From the NCBI GenBank assembly GCA_943787485.1, contig CALSMP010000012.1, positions 1-64,000 on the forward strand: DNA of 64,000 nt, written 5' to 3'. Positions 16,303 to 25,554 of the stretch are shown here, piece by piece. The translations under genes were made by a program, and so were the position numbers. Origin of the DNA: an uncultured Luminiphilus sp. GTDB lineage: Bacteria > Pseudomonadota > Gammaproteobacteria > Pseudomonadales > Halieaceae. Every line of letters begins with the position of its first letter. Within the stretch, counting starts at the first letter, position 1. Under the pieces are notes generated by a model that made no database searches, was not told the DNA's origin, and was given only the letters and a program-made list of their open reading frames with translations.

Positions 16303-18189
16303 ATGAAAAAACTTTGCCTTCACATGTGCTGGAGCGTCTTCGCGCTCATTGGGCTCTTACCCCTCGCGGTGAGCGGCAGCGAGCTGCCCGAGCGCGAAGA
16401 GATACCCGCACAGTATAAGTGGGATCTTTCTGATATGTATCCGAATGCTGCGGCATGGGAGACTGACAAGCAGCGTTTCCTGACGCGTCTGCCGGAGATA
16501 AGCGCCTACCGCGGCCGACTCGCTGAAAGCGGCGAGACGCTTTTGGCTGCTATCGGCACTATCGAGGAAATTAGTCAGATTATTGGCAATCTCTATGTCT
16601 ATGCGGGACTTAAGTCTAATGAGGACACGCGGATTTCGGAAAATGCTGCGCGATTTTCAGAGGCCCAGGGGTTGTATTCGCAGTTTCAGCAAATTAACGC
16701 TTATTTTTCTCCCGAATTGCTCGCCATTCCCGAGTCAACATTAAATGAGATGCTTGAAGCGGAACCAGGTCTAAAGATGTATCGGCATTATCTGGATGAG
16801 CAATCCAGAATGCGAGACTACACCTTGAGCGAAGGCGAAGAACGCTTGTTGGCTATGGCTGGAGATCCCCTGGACAAGTTCTCCTCGGTGTTCAGCGCAA
16901 TTGATAATACGGATCTGCAGTTTGGCACCATGCAGGATGAGTCAGGTGAAAACGTCGAACTCACCAAGTCTCGGTATGGCGCTTTTCTTCATTCGACCGA
17001 TCGCCGAGTTCGGCAAGACGCCTGGACAGGATTGTTCTCCGCCTATAACACGCTGAATCACACTCTGGCCGCGAACTACGAAGGGCATGTCAAAGCACGG
17101 GTCTTTGAGGCCAGGGCAAGAGGATTTGAAACCCGGGTACAGGCAGCCACCTACTCAAATGCCATCCCCGAAAGTGTTTTCCACACGCTGATCAAAGTAG
17201 CGCGTGAGGGCTCAGCACCGCTGCAGCGCTATTTGACGCTAAGGCGCAAAACTCTAGGGGTTGATCGCCTCGAGATTTGGGACATGTACGCGCCCATTGT
17301 CGCGCCAACCATTGACAATGTGTCCTTTGAAGAGGCTAAGGAAATCGTTGCGGCTGGACTAGAACCGCTCGGCGAGGACTATCTAGAGGTTTACTGGAAA
17401 GGCTTTGACGAAGGATGGGTGGACGCTTTTGAAAACCGAGGAAAGCGCGGTGGCGCCTACAGCTGGGGGACCTACTCCTCCAAACCCTATTTATCGATGA
17501 ACTTTGAGGGCACCCTCAATGATGTGTCCACGCTAGCACACGAATATGGACACTCCATTCACAGCTACCTCGCCCGCGGTACCCAACCCTACGTTTATGG
17601 CGACTACCGCACTTTCATCGCTGAAATTGCCTCTATGACCAATGAGGCGATTTTGATGCAAAAGATGCTGAGGGAAGCAGAGACCCCCCAGGAGCGAGCC
17701 TATCTATTGAGCAGCTACCTCGATGAATTTAGAGGAGGCTTTTATCGACAGGCATCCTTTGCCGATTTTGAAGCCAGAGCACACGCCGCTGTAGAGGCCG
17801 GGGAAGCGCTCACTGCTGACAAATTGAACGCTATTTATGCCGAGGTCTTCGAGGCTTTCTATGGCGAGTCAGTGAATGCACACGAACTCAATCAAATTGA
17901 ATGGAGTCGAATACCGCACTTCCTGCGAGGCGATAACTTCTACGTTTATCAGTACGCCACTTCCTTCGTCGCTGCCACTGCGCTGGCCAAGCAAATCATT
18001 GACGAGGGTGCTCCAGCACGGGATCGCTTCCTTACCATGCTCCGATCGGGCTCGAGTGATTACCCTATCGAACTCCTGAAACAGGCGGGGATCGATATGA
18101 CCACTCCCGAGCCTGTCCATGCGACCATTCAAGTGTTTGACGACTACGTGAGTCAACTCGAAGATGCCCTCGCAGAAATCGAACGCTAA
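16303..18189 (+). CDS. pepF: Exported M3 family oligoendopeptidase F
   Basis: Zinc metallopeptidase of 628 residues, PepF branch of the M3 family, cutting short peptides. The active site HEYGH is at residues 413-417 within STLAHEYGHSIHSYLA, and the third ligand region EIASMTNEA follows about 25 residues later. An N-terminal signal sequence (residues 1 to about 25, ending AVSGS) places it in the periplasm, whereas most PepF enzymes are cytosolic; the family has such exported forms in marine proteobacteria. It stands alone, with the IclR gene starting 18 bases after its stop. Confidence 0.94.
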   Translation: MKKLCLHMCWSVFALIGLLPLAVSGSELPEREEIPAQYKWDLSDMYPNAAAWETDKQRFLTRLPEISAYRGRLAESGETLLAAIGTIEEISQIIGNLYVYAGLKSNEDTRISENAARFSEAQGLYSQFQQINAYFSPELLAIPESTLNEMLEAEPGLKMYRHYLDEQSRMRDYTLSEGEERLLAMAGDPLDKFSSVFSAIDNTDLQFGTMQDESGENVELTKSRYGAFLHSTDRRVRQDAWTGLFSAYNTLNHTLAANYEGHVKARVFEARARGFETRVQAATYSNAIPESVFHTLIKVAREGSAPLQRYLTLRRKTLGVDRLEIWDMYAPIVAPTIDNVSFEEAKEIVAAGLEPLGEDYLEVYWKGFDEGWVDAFENRGKRGGAYSWGTYSSKPYLSMNFEGTLNDVSTLAHEYGHSIHSYLARGTQPYVYGDYRTFIAEIASMTNEAILMQKMLREAETPQERAYLLSSYLDEFRGGFYRQASFADFEARAHAAVEAGEALTADKLNAIYAEVFEAFYGESVNAHELNQIEWSRIPHFLRGDNFYVYQYATSFVAATALAKQIIDEGAPARDRFLTMLRSGSSDYPIELLKQAGIDMTTPEPVHATIQVFDDYVSQLEDALAEIER

Positions 18190-18207
18190 TGCGACGGGCT
18201 ACAGCTG

Positions 18208-19011
18208 ATGAATGATCGGCAGTCAAGCGAGTATCTGAGCACGCTTGAAAAAGGATTGAGGGTACTGAAAAGCTTTTCCCGAGATCGATCTAAGATGACT
18301 CTGTCAGAGGTCGCTCGTGCCACCGACCTAAATCCGGCAGTGGCACGACGCTGCCTGATAACGCTGCTCGAAATGGGCTACGTCGGCAAAGTAGACAACA
18401 CTTTTTTTCTCCGGCCGCAGGTACTGGAACTGTCAACACCTTTTATCGAAAGCTTCAACATAGACAATGTCATCCGCCCACCGTTGCAAAAGCTACGTGA
18501 CCAAACCGGTGACAGCGCGTCCTTCGCTGTCCTCAGTGGCAGTGACATCCTCTACATCACACACGTCTCTACCTACCGCGTTATACGAACCCAGGCCGCC
18601 ACCGGAACACGCTTCCCGGCACTCGCCACCTCTCTGGGTCGTGCGATTTTATCGGCGCACTCCGATGGCGATATTGACGCATTTCTCTACAAGTACCCGC
18701 TAACCGCCACCACAAAGTACACCACCACAGATCCAGCCAGCTTGCGCACCGCCATTTTAGAAGCCAGAACCAGTGGTTTCGCCATGGTCAGCGACCAACT
18801 GGATTATGGCATCACGTCCATTGCTTGCCCTGTGGTGGTTCCCAGCTTTGGCGTCATCGGCGCGATTAACTGCTCAGCGTCGACGGGAAAAGTCGATACC
18901 AACACCTACCCTCAAGCCCGGGCGTCGGCATTGTTTAAGGTAAGGGATCAGTTGGTAAATGATCTCAAGGATGCCAAAGAGTTACTCGACGCCATCACCG
19001 GCCCGGGCTGA
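18208..19011 (+). CDS. IclR family transcriptional regulator
   Basis: A 267-residue regulator: N-terminal winged helix-turn-helix (YLSTLEKGLRVLKSF, LSEVARATDLNPAVARRCLITLLEMGY, about residues 10-65) and a C-terminal IclR ligand-binding domain (ATGTRFPALATSLGRAILSA near 130-150, RTSGFAMVSDQLDYGITSIACPV near 190-215). It resembles the PcaR/PobR group that senses aromatic catabolites. It ends 29 bases inside the convergent hydrolase gene. Two palindromes at 20707-20741 resemble the sites of this group, so it most likely controls the divergon. The effector is unknown. Confidence 0.93.
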   Translation: MNDRQSSEYLSTLEKGLRVLKSFSRDRSKMTLSEVARATDLNPAVARRCLITLLEMGYVGKVDNTFFLRPQVLELSTPFIESFNIDNVIRPPLQKLRDQTGDSASFAVLSGSDILYITHVSTYRVIRTQAATGTRFPALATSLGRAILSAHSDGDIDAFLYKYPLTATTKYTTTDPASLRTAILEARTSGFAMVSDQLDYGITSIACPVVVPSFGVIGAINCSASTGKVDTNTYPQARASALFKVRDQLVNDLKDAKELLDAITGPG

Positions 19012-19815
19012 CACCCCGGCACACCAATCCAGCACACCGGCATTAACCCGGTCTGGATGGGACAAGTGACAGAGATGGCCTCCCCCCTCGACGATCAAGC
19101 GATGAGCTCCGGTGAGTCTCTCTATTTCCGCCGCGTGGGCCCGTCGGGCTCTAGTTTCGAGACTTCCCACTACCGTCATGATTGGGATCCCGAGCTCCCT
19201 GACCCGGTGCTGCAGGTCCATCGGTGTGGGTAAGGCATTTGGCGTGAGTAAGTCCAGGCCTCGATAGTGCGAAAAATAGCCCTGTAGATTCTTCGACTCA
19301 GCCTCGCCAAACCCCGCGGCTATCAGCGGGTGTGCACCCCAATGATTTTGAAACGCTTCAACCTCACCCGACGCAAAACAAGCTCGATAATGATCGAAGG
19401 GAATGGTCTCCTCTGGTAATTCTTCGCAGACGTAACCGTCGAGATGCCCACCCTGAAGGATCAGACCTGCAGGCGCGATGCTACCTAGGGCAGCGGCTCT
19501 CAAGGCCAAACGCGCACCCTGGGAGACGCCATACACAATTACCCGACCGGGCAGCGCACGGGTTACCTTCGAGAGATCGTCAAGCTCCCGTGCAAAGTCA
19601 GGTTCTAAGGGACTGGCGCCGAAACCGCGGCGGTCAAAAGTCGCTACCACCATTTCGCTCTGCGCAAGAACCCGCTGCAAATCGAAGGAGTGCTGATCCA
19701 ACGTCCAGCCATGCACACACAACAACGAGATCGCCGGCATTAACGCGCCACTGTGGATGGTGACCTGAATTGAGCCGCCATCAACCGGAACAGCAATGAC
19801 CCCAGACGTAGTCAC
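18982..19815 (-). CDS. Alpha/beta hydrolase
   Basis: Cytosolic alpha/beta-hydrolase fold protein of 277 residues. The nucleophile elbow GVSQG is near residues 93-97, the oxyanion segment CVHGWTLD near 33-40, and the catalytic His is in GGGHLCHLSH near 242-251; the acid is probably in the VVGSLETRARRAH region. Such enzymes cut esters, thioesters or C-C bonds. It is two bases downstream of the citryl-CoA lyase-like gene and on the same strand, so it is the second gene of the leftward arm of the divergon. The substrate is unknown. Confidence 0.88.
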   Translation of the reverse strand: MTTSGVIAVPVDGGSIQVTIHSGALMPAISLLCVHGWTLDQHSFDLQRVLAQSEMVVATFDRRGFGASPLEPDFARELDDLSKVTRALPGRVIVYGVSQGARLALRAAALGSIAPAGLILQGGHLDGYVCEELPEETIPFDHYRACFASGEVEAFQNHWGAHPLIAAGFGEAESKNLQGYFSHYRGLDLLTPNALPTPMDLQHRVRELGIPIMTVVGSLETRARRAHAAEIERLTGAHRLIVEGGGHLCHLSHPDRVNAGVLDWCAGVSARAGDGVE

Positions 19816-19817
19816 TG

Positions 19818-20573
19818 CTACTCGGAATACGGCACGGCGGCTTGCGCTGCGTGCCAGAGAGCATCTCCCGCGGGTTGCTGCATTTCCTCGAGCGCATGGC
19901 CAACGAGACCGGCGGTTCGAGCAATAAGCACCACACCTCGCATAATGTTTGCGGGCACCTGTGCTTCCATCATCAAGGCGGCGAGAGCTGCACTCACGTT
20001 CATCACCAAGGGCTTGCCAAGCACCTCACTCAGGGCTAGCTCCAGCGCCTTCATGGCGTGCAGCGCTGTGCTATTCTCGGGAAGCATCGCCAGCAATTTA
20101 TCCACTCGGGGATCTCGCCCCGAATGAATCGGGTGACCGAACCCGGGTAGTGGCTCCCTCCTCGCGCGATGCTCAGCAACTATCGCTGCCGCTTCCTGGC
20201 CCATCTCTTTAGCACCAACCAATCGCTCACCCAACTCACCACATTTACCCGCGGTGCCTCCATAGCGATCTCCCACGCCCAATAAACCTGCTGCGACAGC
20301 GCCCTGAAGCGACTCGGGTGCCCCCGCGAGGGTAAGGCGGGTTGCTATCACTGATGGCATCAAGCCATGCTCCATGATGGTGACCATCACCGCATCGAGT
20401 AGCTCGCACTGTTTGGCAGTCGGCTCACTACCAAGCGCCTGCAGCAAAAATGCTCCCGTGAGCGAGTAGGAGCCAATGACCTCGTCAACCAAGTCTTTTC
20501 CCCTGAGCGTGATCGTATCGGCGTCGCAGCCGCAAATCCGGGTGGTTGGTTGGTGGTTGTTACTGTCGGTCAT
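19818..20573 (-). CDS. Citryl-CoA lyase-like protein (citrate synthase superfamily)
   Basis: A 251-residue protein matching the C-terminal, catalytic half of citrate synthase, as in citryl-CoA lyases and related small forms. It keeps LPGFGHPIHSGRDPRVDKLL (the His/Arg substrate region) and the NVSAALAALM block near the active-site acid. The usual first catalytic His is replaced within GVGDRYGGTAGK. The start is ATG at 20573 because AAGGAG lies 8 bases upstream; a GTG nine bases earlier is less likely. It should cleave or condense a hydroxyacyl-CoA with acetyl-CoA or an analogue; the true substrate is unknown. First gene of the leftward arm. Confidence 0.85.
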   Translation of the reverse strand: MTDSNNHQPTTRICGCDADTITLRGKDLVDEVIGSYSLTGAFLLQALGSEPTAKQCELLDAVMVTIMEHGLMPSVIATRLTLAGAPESLQGAVAAGLLGVGDRYGGTAGKCGELGERLVGAKEMGQEAAAIVAEHRARREPLPGFGHPIHSGRDPRVDKLLAMLPENSTALHAMKALELALSEVLGKPLVMNVSAALAALMMEAQVPANIMRGVVLIARTAGLVGHALEEMQQPAGDALWHAAQAAVPYSE

Positions 20574-20694
20574 TGGTACCACTCCTTCTGCGGCTTAACA
20601 CCATGATACAAACGTCTTTTATGGGTCGCGTCATGCCCGGGGTAATTTTTGAGTATCAGATTGAATTTCCGTGATCTGATTCGAGCTCCTAGCG

Positions 20695-20700
20695 TATACT
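20695..20700 (+). promoter_or_regulatory. Candidate -10 element TATACT before the TonB receptor gene
   Basis: TATACT matches the sigma-70 -10 hexamer closely; no good -35 lies at 16-18 bases. If used, transcription would start near 20707, exactly at the first palindrome, which fits repression by a bound regulator. Confidence 0.4.
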
Positions 20701-20706
20701 TTACGT

Positions 20707-20721
20707 ATTCGAATAACGAAT
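20707..20721. promoter_or_regulatory. IclR-type palindromic operator, copy 1
   Basis: ATTCG-AATAA-CGAAT is a perfect 5+5+5 inverted repeat in the gap between the two arms of the divergon. The pattern resembles the 15-base GTTCG-N5-CGAAC type site of PcaR/PcaU/PobR regulators. The nearest such regulator is the IclR gene at 18208. Confidence 0.6.
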
Positions 20722-20724
20722 GGA

Positions 20725-20741
20725 TTTTCGATAAGCGAAAA
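20725..20741. promoter_or_regulatory. IclR-type palindromic operator, copy 2
   Basis: TTTTCG-ATAAG-CGAAAA is a perfect 6+5+6 inverted repeat, centred 19 bases from copy 1 and sharing its TTCG-N5-CGAA core. It lies 15 bases before the TonB receptor ATG, partly over the start of the transcript. Confidence 0.6.
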
Positions 20742-20755
20742 TAAGAGGACCTCTC

Positions 20756-23005
20756 ATGAATATGCACCCCAAACTGCTTGCCCTTGCTATCACCACTGCC
20801 CTCGCCGGTGAAGCTGTTGCTCAGGTCACCCTTGAAGAGGTGGTGGTCACCGCACGGAAACGCTCCGAATCCCTGTTTGAAAGCCCCGTTTCGGTTAAAG
20901 CATTCACGGCTAGCGACATACGTGCCAGTGGAATCCAGACCCCCCAGGACTTTGTTGACCTGACACCCAACGTGACGCTGGTACAAACCCAAAGCACCGG
21001 TAACTCATTCCTCAACATTCGCGGAATTTCCTCGGCACGTAACAGTGAACTCGCAGCCGCCGTGCTGATTGATGGTGTGCTTCTGTCAAACCCAACCCAG
21101 CTGAACCAACAGCTGTTCGATATCCAGCAAATCGAAGTCCTGCGAGGACCACAGGGCGCACTCTACGGCAGAAACGCGATCGGTGGTGCTATCACCATTA
21201 CCACCAAAGAACCCGGCGATGAACATGAGGGGGAGATTCGCGTCGGTGCTGAATCTGCTCCCGGCTGGAGTGTAAAAGGTTACATTGGCGGTCCTCTCAC
21301 GGATGACGGCTCCGTGAAGTACCGATTGGCGGGTAGCTATATGGACAACGACGGCTACATCGACAACGAATATCTGGGTGAAGAGGCCGACCCTTACAAG
21401 GACACCTCAATGCGGGCTCGCCTCAACTGGGACGTCAGTGACCGTCTGACGACTGACTTCCGGGTGAGCTACTCCAAGCTCGAAACTCAAGCGTTTTACT
21501 TCATTATCGATGTTGAGGCGGATGACACGGACATCCCAGTCCAGGTGAACAACCCGGGTTACAACGAGCGGGAGTTTTTGAGTGCAAGCTTTAAATTTGA
21601 TCTCGATATGGACTTTGCAACGCTCAGCGGTGTGACTGCCTACGACGATCTCGAGGAAACCTCTAGCGGCGACCAGTTCAACTTCCTCCCGCGGGAACAT
21701 CCCTACAACTATTTTAACAATGATCCCTTCGGCGACTTCATCAAGTTCCTCACAGGGGACGAGTACACGGATCTCTCGCAGAACCAGTATCTGCAAGTCG
21801 AGTCGGTTAGTCAGGAGATACGTCTGACCGGCAATAATGAAAACGGCCCGCAGTGGATTGCCGGAGCTTATCTGATCGCCACCGACCGGTATATTTCGAC
21901 CGGGTCGCAGATTGATCGCGGCCTTGGCGTGTTCAACGTCCAGCGGGATTTCCGACCTTCCGTTTTTGTCGATCCAACCGACCCAAGTCCTCAGCTGGGC
22001 ATTCTGGCCGATGAGCAGGACAACTTCGCCTGGGCCGTGTTTGGGCAAGTCGCCTTCGATCTTTCAGACAATCTGGAGCTAAGCCTCGCCGCTCGCTATG
22101 ACCATGACGAACGCGAGAACACCGCCCTCACACCTCCGCTCTACGACACTACTGGACTTGGCATTGTTTTTGGAGAGAAACGCAAGGAAAGCTGGGATGC
22201 ATGGCAACCCAAGGCAACACTTCGGTGGCGTCCCGCTGATAACTGGGTCGTCTATGGAGACATAAGCCGAGGCTTCCGCAGCGGCGGCTTCAACCAGACG
22301 GGCGTCGGCACTGCAATTCAATATCCCGGCATCGACGATGTTTTTGACGAGCAGATTTCAACCAATTTTGAGGTAGGCGCCAAGGGCGACCTGCTGGATG
22401 GCCGGTTACGCTTATCTGCAGCGGTTTACTTCAACGAGTTGGAAGGCGCCTACTTCTTCTTCTACGATCCCAACACCAACACCCAGAATCTCGGCAGCGT
22501 GCCGGAAGCGGAGTACACCGGCCTCGAGCTCGAGGGCACTGCATTACTGGGTGAATACTTCACGCTTAACTTTGGTCTTGGCTTGACCGATAGTGAGATC
22601 ACCGAAGCACCCACCGCTGATTGGTTGGGTAATCAGGCGCCCCTGGTCAGTGAGGTCACGGGTAACGTGGGATTGCAGTTCCGTGCACCCGTCGGTAACG
22701 GTGGTATGGAAGTTTTCGCCCGAGCGGATTGGCAGCACCTCGGTGAGACCTGGTGGGAACCCAACAACTACTCTTCGCGCAGCGCAGTCGACTTAATCGA
22801 CTTGCGGGCAGGTGTCGAAGTGGCCGACAACTGGGCAATCACTGCCTGGGTCAAGAATGCCACCGACGAAGAGTACAACACCGAGTATTCACCGGGCCCA
22901 GATGCAGCATTTATTTTGGGCATCCCCGGTGTGAAGCCTCAGTTCAACTTCTTGTGGCCTGCCCAAGGGGTCCGCTACGGCATCGAGCTTACCAAGTGGT
23001 TCTAA
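20756..23005 (+). CDS. TonB-dependent outer-membrane receptor
   Basis: Outer-membrane active transporter of 749 residues. Signal peptide at residues 1-22 (ending EAVAQ), TonB box-like segment VTLEEVVVTARKR, plug domain (about 40-150) with LRGPQGALYGRNAIGGAITITTKEP, and a 22-strand barrel ending in the typical terminal Phe (YGIELTKWF). The SESLFESPVSVKAF opening is common in receptors of marine gammaproteobacteria and sphingomonads for aromatic or polycyclic substrates. It opens the rightward arm and is the likely uptake step for the compound degraded by the cluster. AGGAC is the probable ribosome site. Confidence 0.95.
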   Translation: MNMHPKLLALAITTALAGEAVAQVTLEEVVVTARKRSESLFESPVSVKAFTASDIRASGIQTPQDFVDLTPNVTLVQTQSTGNSFLNIRGISSARNSELAAAVLIDGVLLSNPTQLNQQLFDIQQIEVLRGPQGALYGRNAIGGAITITTKEPGDEHEGEIRVGAESAPGWSVKGYIGGPLTDDGSVKYRLAGSYMDNDGYIDNEYLGEEADPYKDTSMRARLNWDVSDRLTTDFRVSYSKLETQAFYFIIDVEADDTDIPVQVNNPGYNEREFLSASFKFDLDMDFATLSGVTAYDDLEETSSGDQFNFLPREHPYNYFNNDPFGDFIKFLTGDEYTDLSQNQYLQVESVSQEIRLTGNNENGPQWIAGAYLIATDRYISTGSQIDRGLGVFNVQRDFRPSVFVDPTDPSPQLGILADEQDNFAWAVFGQVAFDLSDNLELSLAARYDHDERENTALTPPLYDTTGLGIVFGEKRKESWDAWQPKATLRWRPADNWVVYGDISRGFRSGGFNQTGVGTAIQYPGIDDVFDEQISTNFEVGAKGDLLDGRLRLSAAVYFNELEGAYFFFYDPNTNTQNLGSVPEAEYTGLELEGTALLGEYFTLNFGLGLTDSEITEAPTADWLGNQAPLVSEVTGNVGLQFRAPVGNGGMEVFARADWQHLGETWWEPNNYSSRSAVDLIDLRAGVEVADNWAITAWVKNATDEEYNTEYSPGPDAAFILGIPGVKPQFNFLWPAQGVRYGIELTKWF

Positions 23006-23041
23006 AGCCTGACGTCAACATCGACTCGACAGGAGATTCTT

Positions 23042-23587
23042 ATGAACGCTATAGCCCCGATTAAAAGCACGTTGCACCACAATGCTTACGTGTGCAAAGA
23101 CCTTGAAGCGGTCCGACAGTTCTACGAGGAAGTCATCGGTTTCAAGCTGGTGGCCACCTGGGCTGAACGGACCGACCTGTTCGGCAAGGTCAGAACCTAC
23201 GCTCACTGCTTCTTCGACATCGGCGACGGCTCTTGCCTGGCATTTTTCCAATTCGCCGATGCCGATGACGCTCAGGAATTCGGTCCTGAGCTTCCTCGCT
23301 CAGGCTTTAGGCACCTAGCGATGAAGGTCGATCAAGCAACACAAGATGCTCTCAAAGATAGACTGGAAGCGGCTGGATACTTTGCGAGCGGTGAAGCCTA
23401 TCCACTTAACCATGGCTATTGCTGGTCGCTCTACGTGTTCGATCCATCTGGCCTGCTGGTTGAGTTTACGGTCGACCACGAAGACGTTGAGCAGATCAAC
23501 ATTGACAAAGCCGCTAGCGCCCACGCCGACCTTAAGCAGTGGCTGGCGGGCGATCACACACCCAACAACGAACAGTTCCATCGTTGA
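23042..23587 (+). CDS. VOC family metalloprotein (glyoxalase / extradiol dioxygenase fold)
   Basis: A 181-residue protein with two beta-alpha-beta-beta-beta modules of the vicinal oxygen chelate fold. The likely metal ligands are His13 (LHHNAYVCKD), His91 (GFRHLAMKVD) and Glu141 (LLVEFTVD), a 2-His-1-carboxylate set fitting a dioxygenase, hydrolase or isomerase. It follows the TonB receptor by 36 bases with GGAG before the ATG. In this setting it could act on the substrate of the cluster, for example by ring cleavage; detoxification of an oxoaldehyde is the alternative. Confidence 0.85.
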   Translation: MNAIAPIKSTLHHNAYVCKDLEAVRQFYEEVIGFKLVATWAERTDLFGKVRTYAHCFFDIGDGSCLAFFQFADADDAQEFGPELPRSGFRHLAMKVDQATQDALKDRLEAAGYFASGEAYPLNHGYCWSLYVFDPSGLLVEFTVDHEDVEQINIDKAASAHADLKQWLAGDHTPNNEQFHR

Positions 23588-23602
23588 TCAAGGAGCAAGC
23601 CC

Positions 23603-24181
23603 ATGTCGACTAAGGTCGCTGTTATTTTTCATTCCGGCTACGGGCATACGCAGGTCGTCGCCGAGCAGGTGGCTGCAGGCGCAGGGAGTGTGGATGGCGT
23701 AGAAGTTGCCATCGTAGAAGCCTCTGAGATCACTTCAGCAGAAAGCACTGCCTTAAGCACCTTAGACGATGCCAGCGCCATCATCTTTGGATCGCCGACT
23801 TACATGGGATCGGCCTCGGCGGTATTCAAGACCTTTATGGAAGCGACCTCTACCCGTTGGATGGAGCAAAAGTGGGTCGACAAACTCGCCGCGGGCTTCA
23901 CCAACTCCGGGTCGATGAACGGCGATAAGCAAAACACCCTCGTCGAGTTTATGACCTTCGCCATGCAGCACGGCATGGTCTGGGTGGGACTCGGGCAAAT
24001 GCCTGGTAATAATCATTCGGGGGGATCGGAAGCGGATACTAACCGCTGCGGCGCATCAATCGGCTGCATGACTCAGGCCAATGTTGACCAAGGCGGGGAT
24101 GTGGCCCCCCCCACATCCGATCGTGAGACCGCCAGCGCCTTCGGTGCTCGGGTGGCTTCGGCCGCTAAGCGCTGGGGTTAA
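23603..24181 (+). CDS. WrbA-like flavodoxin-fold NAD(P)H:quinone oxidoreductase
   Basis: A 192-residue FMN-binding protein of the WrbA/NAD(P)H dehydrogenase (quinone) group. The FMN phosphate loop is in FHSGYGHTQVVAEQ (residues 9-22), and the aromatic-stacking loops are GSPTYMGSASAVFKTFME (about 64-81) and TNSGSMNGDKQNT. It would reduce quinones by two electrons, a step that fits aromatic breakdown. AGGAG precedes the ATG; the next gene starts 3 bases after its stop. Confidence 0.88.
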   Translation: MSTKVAVIFHSGYGHTQVVAEQVAAGAGSVDGVEVAIVEASEITSAESTALSTLDDASAIIFGSPTYMGSASAVFKTFMEATSTRWMEQKWVDKLAAGFTNSGSMNGDKQNTLVEFMTFAMQHGMVWVGLGQMPGNNHSGGSEADTNRCGASIGCMTQANVDQGGDVAPPTSDRETASAFGARVASAAKRWG

Positions 24182-24184
24182 CCC

Positions 24185-25519
24185 ATGCGCGACCACCAGA
24201 TCTACGATCCGGAAGTAGAAACCCGATCGACAGAAGCCCAGTTCGACATCGATCGAACCAGTTACCGGCGGCAGATAGCGTATCTGTTAGGGCATTCGGA
24301 GTTCTACCAAAAGAAGCTCGCAGCGGCGGGCTTCGACACCCCGGAAAAAGTCGGAGGCCTCGATGCCATCGCCCAACTACCGTTTACTGAGAAAGACGAA
24401 CTGAGGGCTAGCCAAGCTAATTTTCCACCCTTCGGCAATCACATAGCCGCCGATCCCGACTCACTACGTCGCGTTTTTAGCACCAGTGGCACAACCGGTG
24501 TGCCGTGCTATTTGGGCCTGACCCAGCAAGACCTTGATATGTACGCGACCAATGTAGCTCGAGGTTACAGTGCCGCGGGCTTCAAACCGGGTCAGCGTTT
24601 AGTGGTTGGCTTCAACGCGGGCCCCTTCGTGGCCGGCGCCGTTTACTATGGTTTTGATAAGATTGGCTGCAGCGTGATACCGGTTGGCACGGGTAACACG
24701 GAGCGCATGGTCACTGCGATTCAGCGACTCGGTGCGACCGGCGTTAGCTGTACACCCTCCTATGGACTCTACCTGATCGACTGGTGCCGCGAGCAAGGCA
24801 TCGACACCCAGTCATTGGGTTTACGAAATATGATTACCGCCGGCGAGCCTGGTGGGGGTGATCCTTTCGTGAGAAAGGCGATCCAGGATGCGTTTGGCTG
24901 TACGATCCGCGAATCCATGGGGATTGGTGACGTCTCACTCTCCGTTTGGGCGGAGGATGCCGACGAGCAGGGCATGCACTTTATGGCCCGGGGCTTTGTC
25001 CATGTGGAATTGATAAATCCCGAATCCGGTGAGCCGATTCCTTGGGAAGATGGTGCTCAGGGCGAGCTGGTTTATACCGCCTTAGAGAGGGAGTCGATGC
25101 CCCTACTGCGATTCAGGAGTCGCGATCACGTCGTTGTGAACATGGCAACCAATCCGACCGGGCGTTCAGGTCCAAGAATTCGATGTATCGGTCGCACAGA
25201 CGATATGCTTATCGTCAGAGGCGTCAATCTGTTTCCAACCGCCGTGCGAAGCGTCCTTGATAGCTTCAATGATCAGGTGTCGGGGATATTCAGTATCCGA
25301 CCCAGCGTGGGTGGTGTGCTCCAAACGCCGCCGCTACCGGTGGTGGTAGAGGTGGCCCATGGCCAAGCGGTTGACAACCCCGAGCTGGCGCGCCGAATCA
25401 AAGACGAAATCAAAGCGCGGCTTCTCGTGACAACGCAAGTGAGGTTGGTTGCCCACGGCAGCCTGCCAAGAGAGACTTACAAGACGAAGCTGGTAGACTA
25501 TTCCGAGGTGGCTGCCTAA
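24185..25519 (+). CDS. Phenylacetate-CoA ligase family AMP-forming ligase
   Basis: Acyl/aryl-CoA ligase of 444 residues, PaaK type, activating a carboxylic acid with ATP and CoA. It has the P-loop-like FSTSGTTGVPCYLGLT (about 97-112), the AGEPGGGDPFVRKAIQDAFG segment, ESMGIGDVSLSVWAED, the hinge region RIRCIGRTDDMLIVRGVNLFPTAV and the C-terminal lysine in RETYKTKLVDY. Related enzymes take phenylacetate, benzoate or other aryl acids. It is the only CoA-ligating step in the divergon and probably produces the thioester used by the citryl-CoA lyase-like enzyme or hydrolase. Substrate unknown. Confidence 0.9.
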   Translation: MRDHQIYDPEVETRSTEAQFDIDRTSYRRQIAYLLGHSEFYQKKLAAAGFDTPEKVGGLDAIAQLPFTEKDELRASQANFPPFGNHIAADPDSLRRVFSTSGTTGVPCYLGLTQQDLDMYATNVARGYSAAGFKPGQRLVVGFNAGPFVAGAVYYGFDKIGCSVIPVGTGNTERMVTAIQRLGATGVSCTPSYGLYLIDWCREQGIDTQSLGLRNMITAGEPGGGDPFVRKAIQDAFGCTIRESMGIGDVSLSVWAEDADEQGMHFMARGFVHVELINPESGEPIPWEDGAQGELVYTALERESMPLLRFRSRDHVVVNMATNPTGRSGPRIRCIGRTDDMLIVRGVNLFPTAVRSVLDSFNDQVSGIFSIRPSVGGVLQTPPLPVVVEVAHGQAVDNPELARRIKDEIKARLLVTTQVRLVAHGSLPRETYKTKLVDYSEVAA

Positions 25520-25554
25520 TCCTTTTCTAGTAGCCTTCCACTGATCCTGTCTAC

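Noticed and set aside
21407..22048. Long antisense reading frame (213 codons) opposite the TonB receptor gene
   Set aside because: No ribosome site, no family-like sequence, and it lies entirely within a well-supported gene on the other strand.
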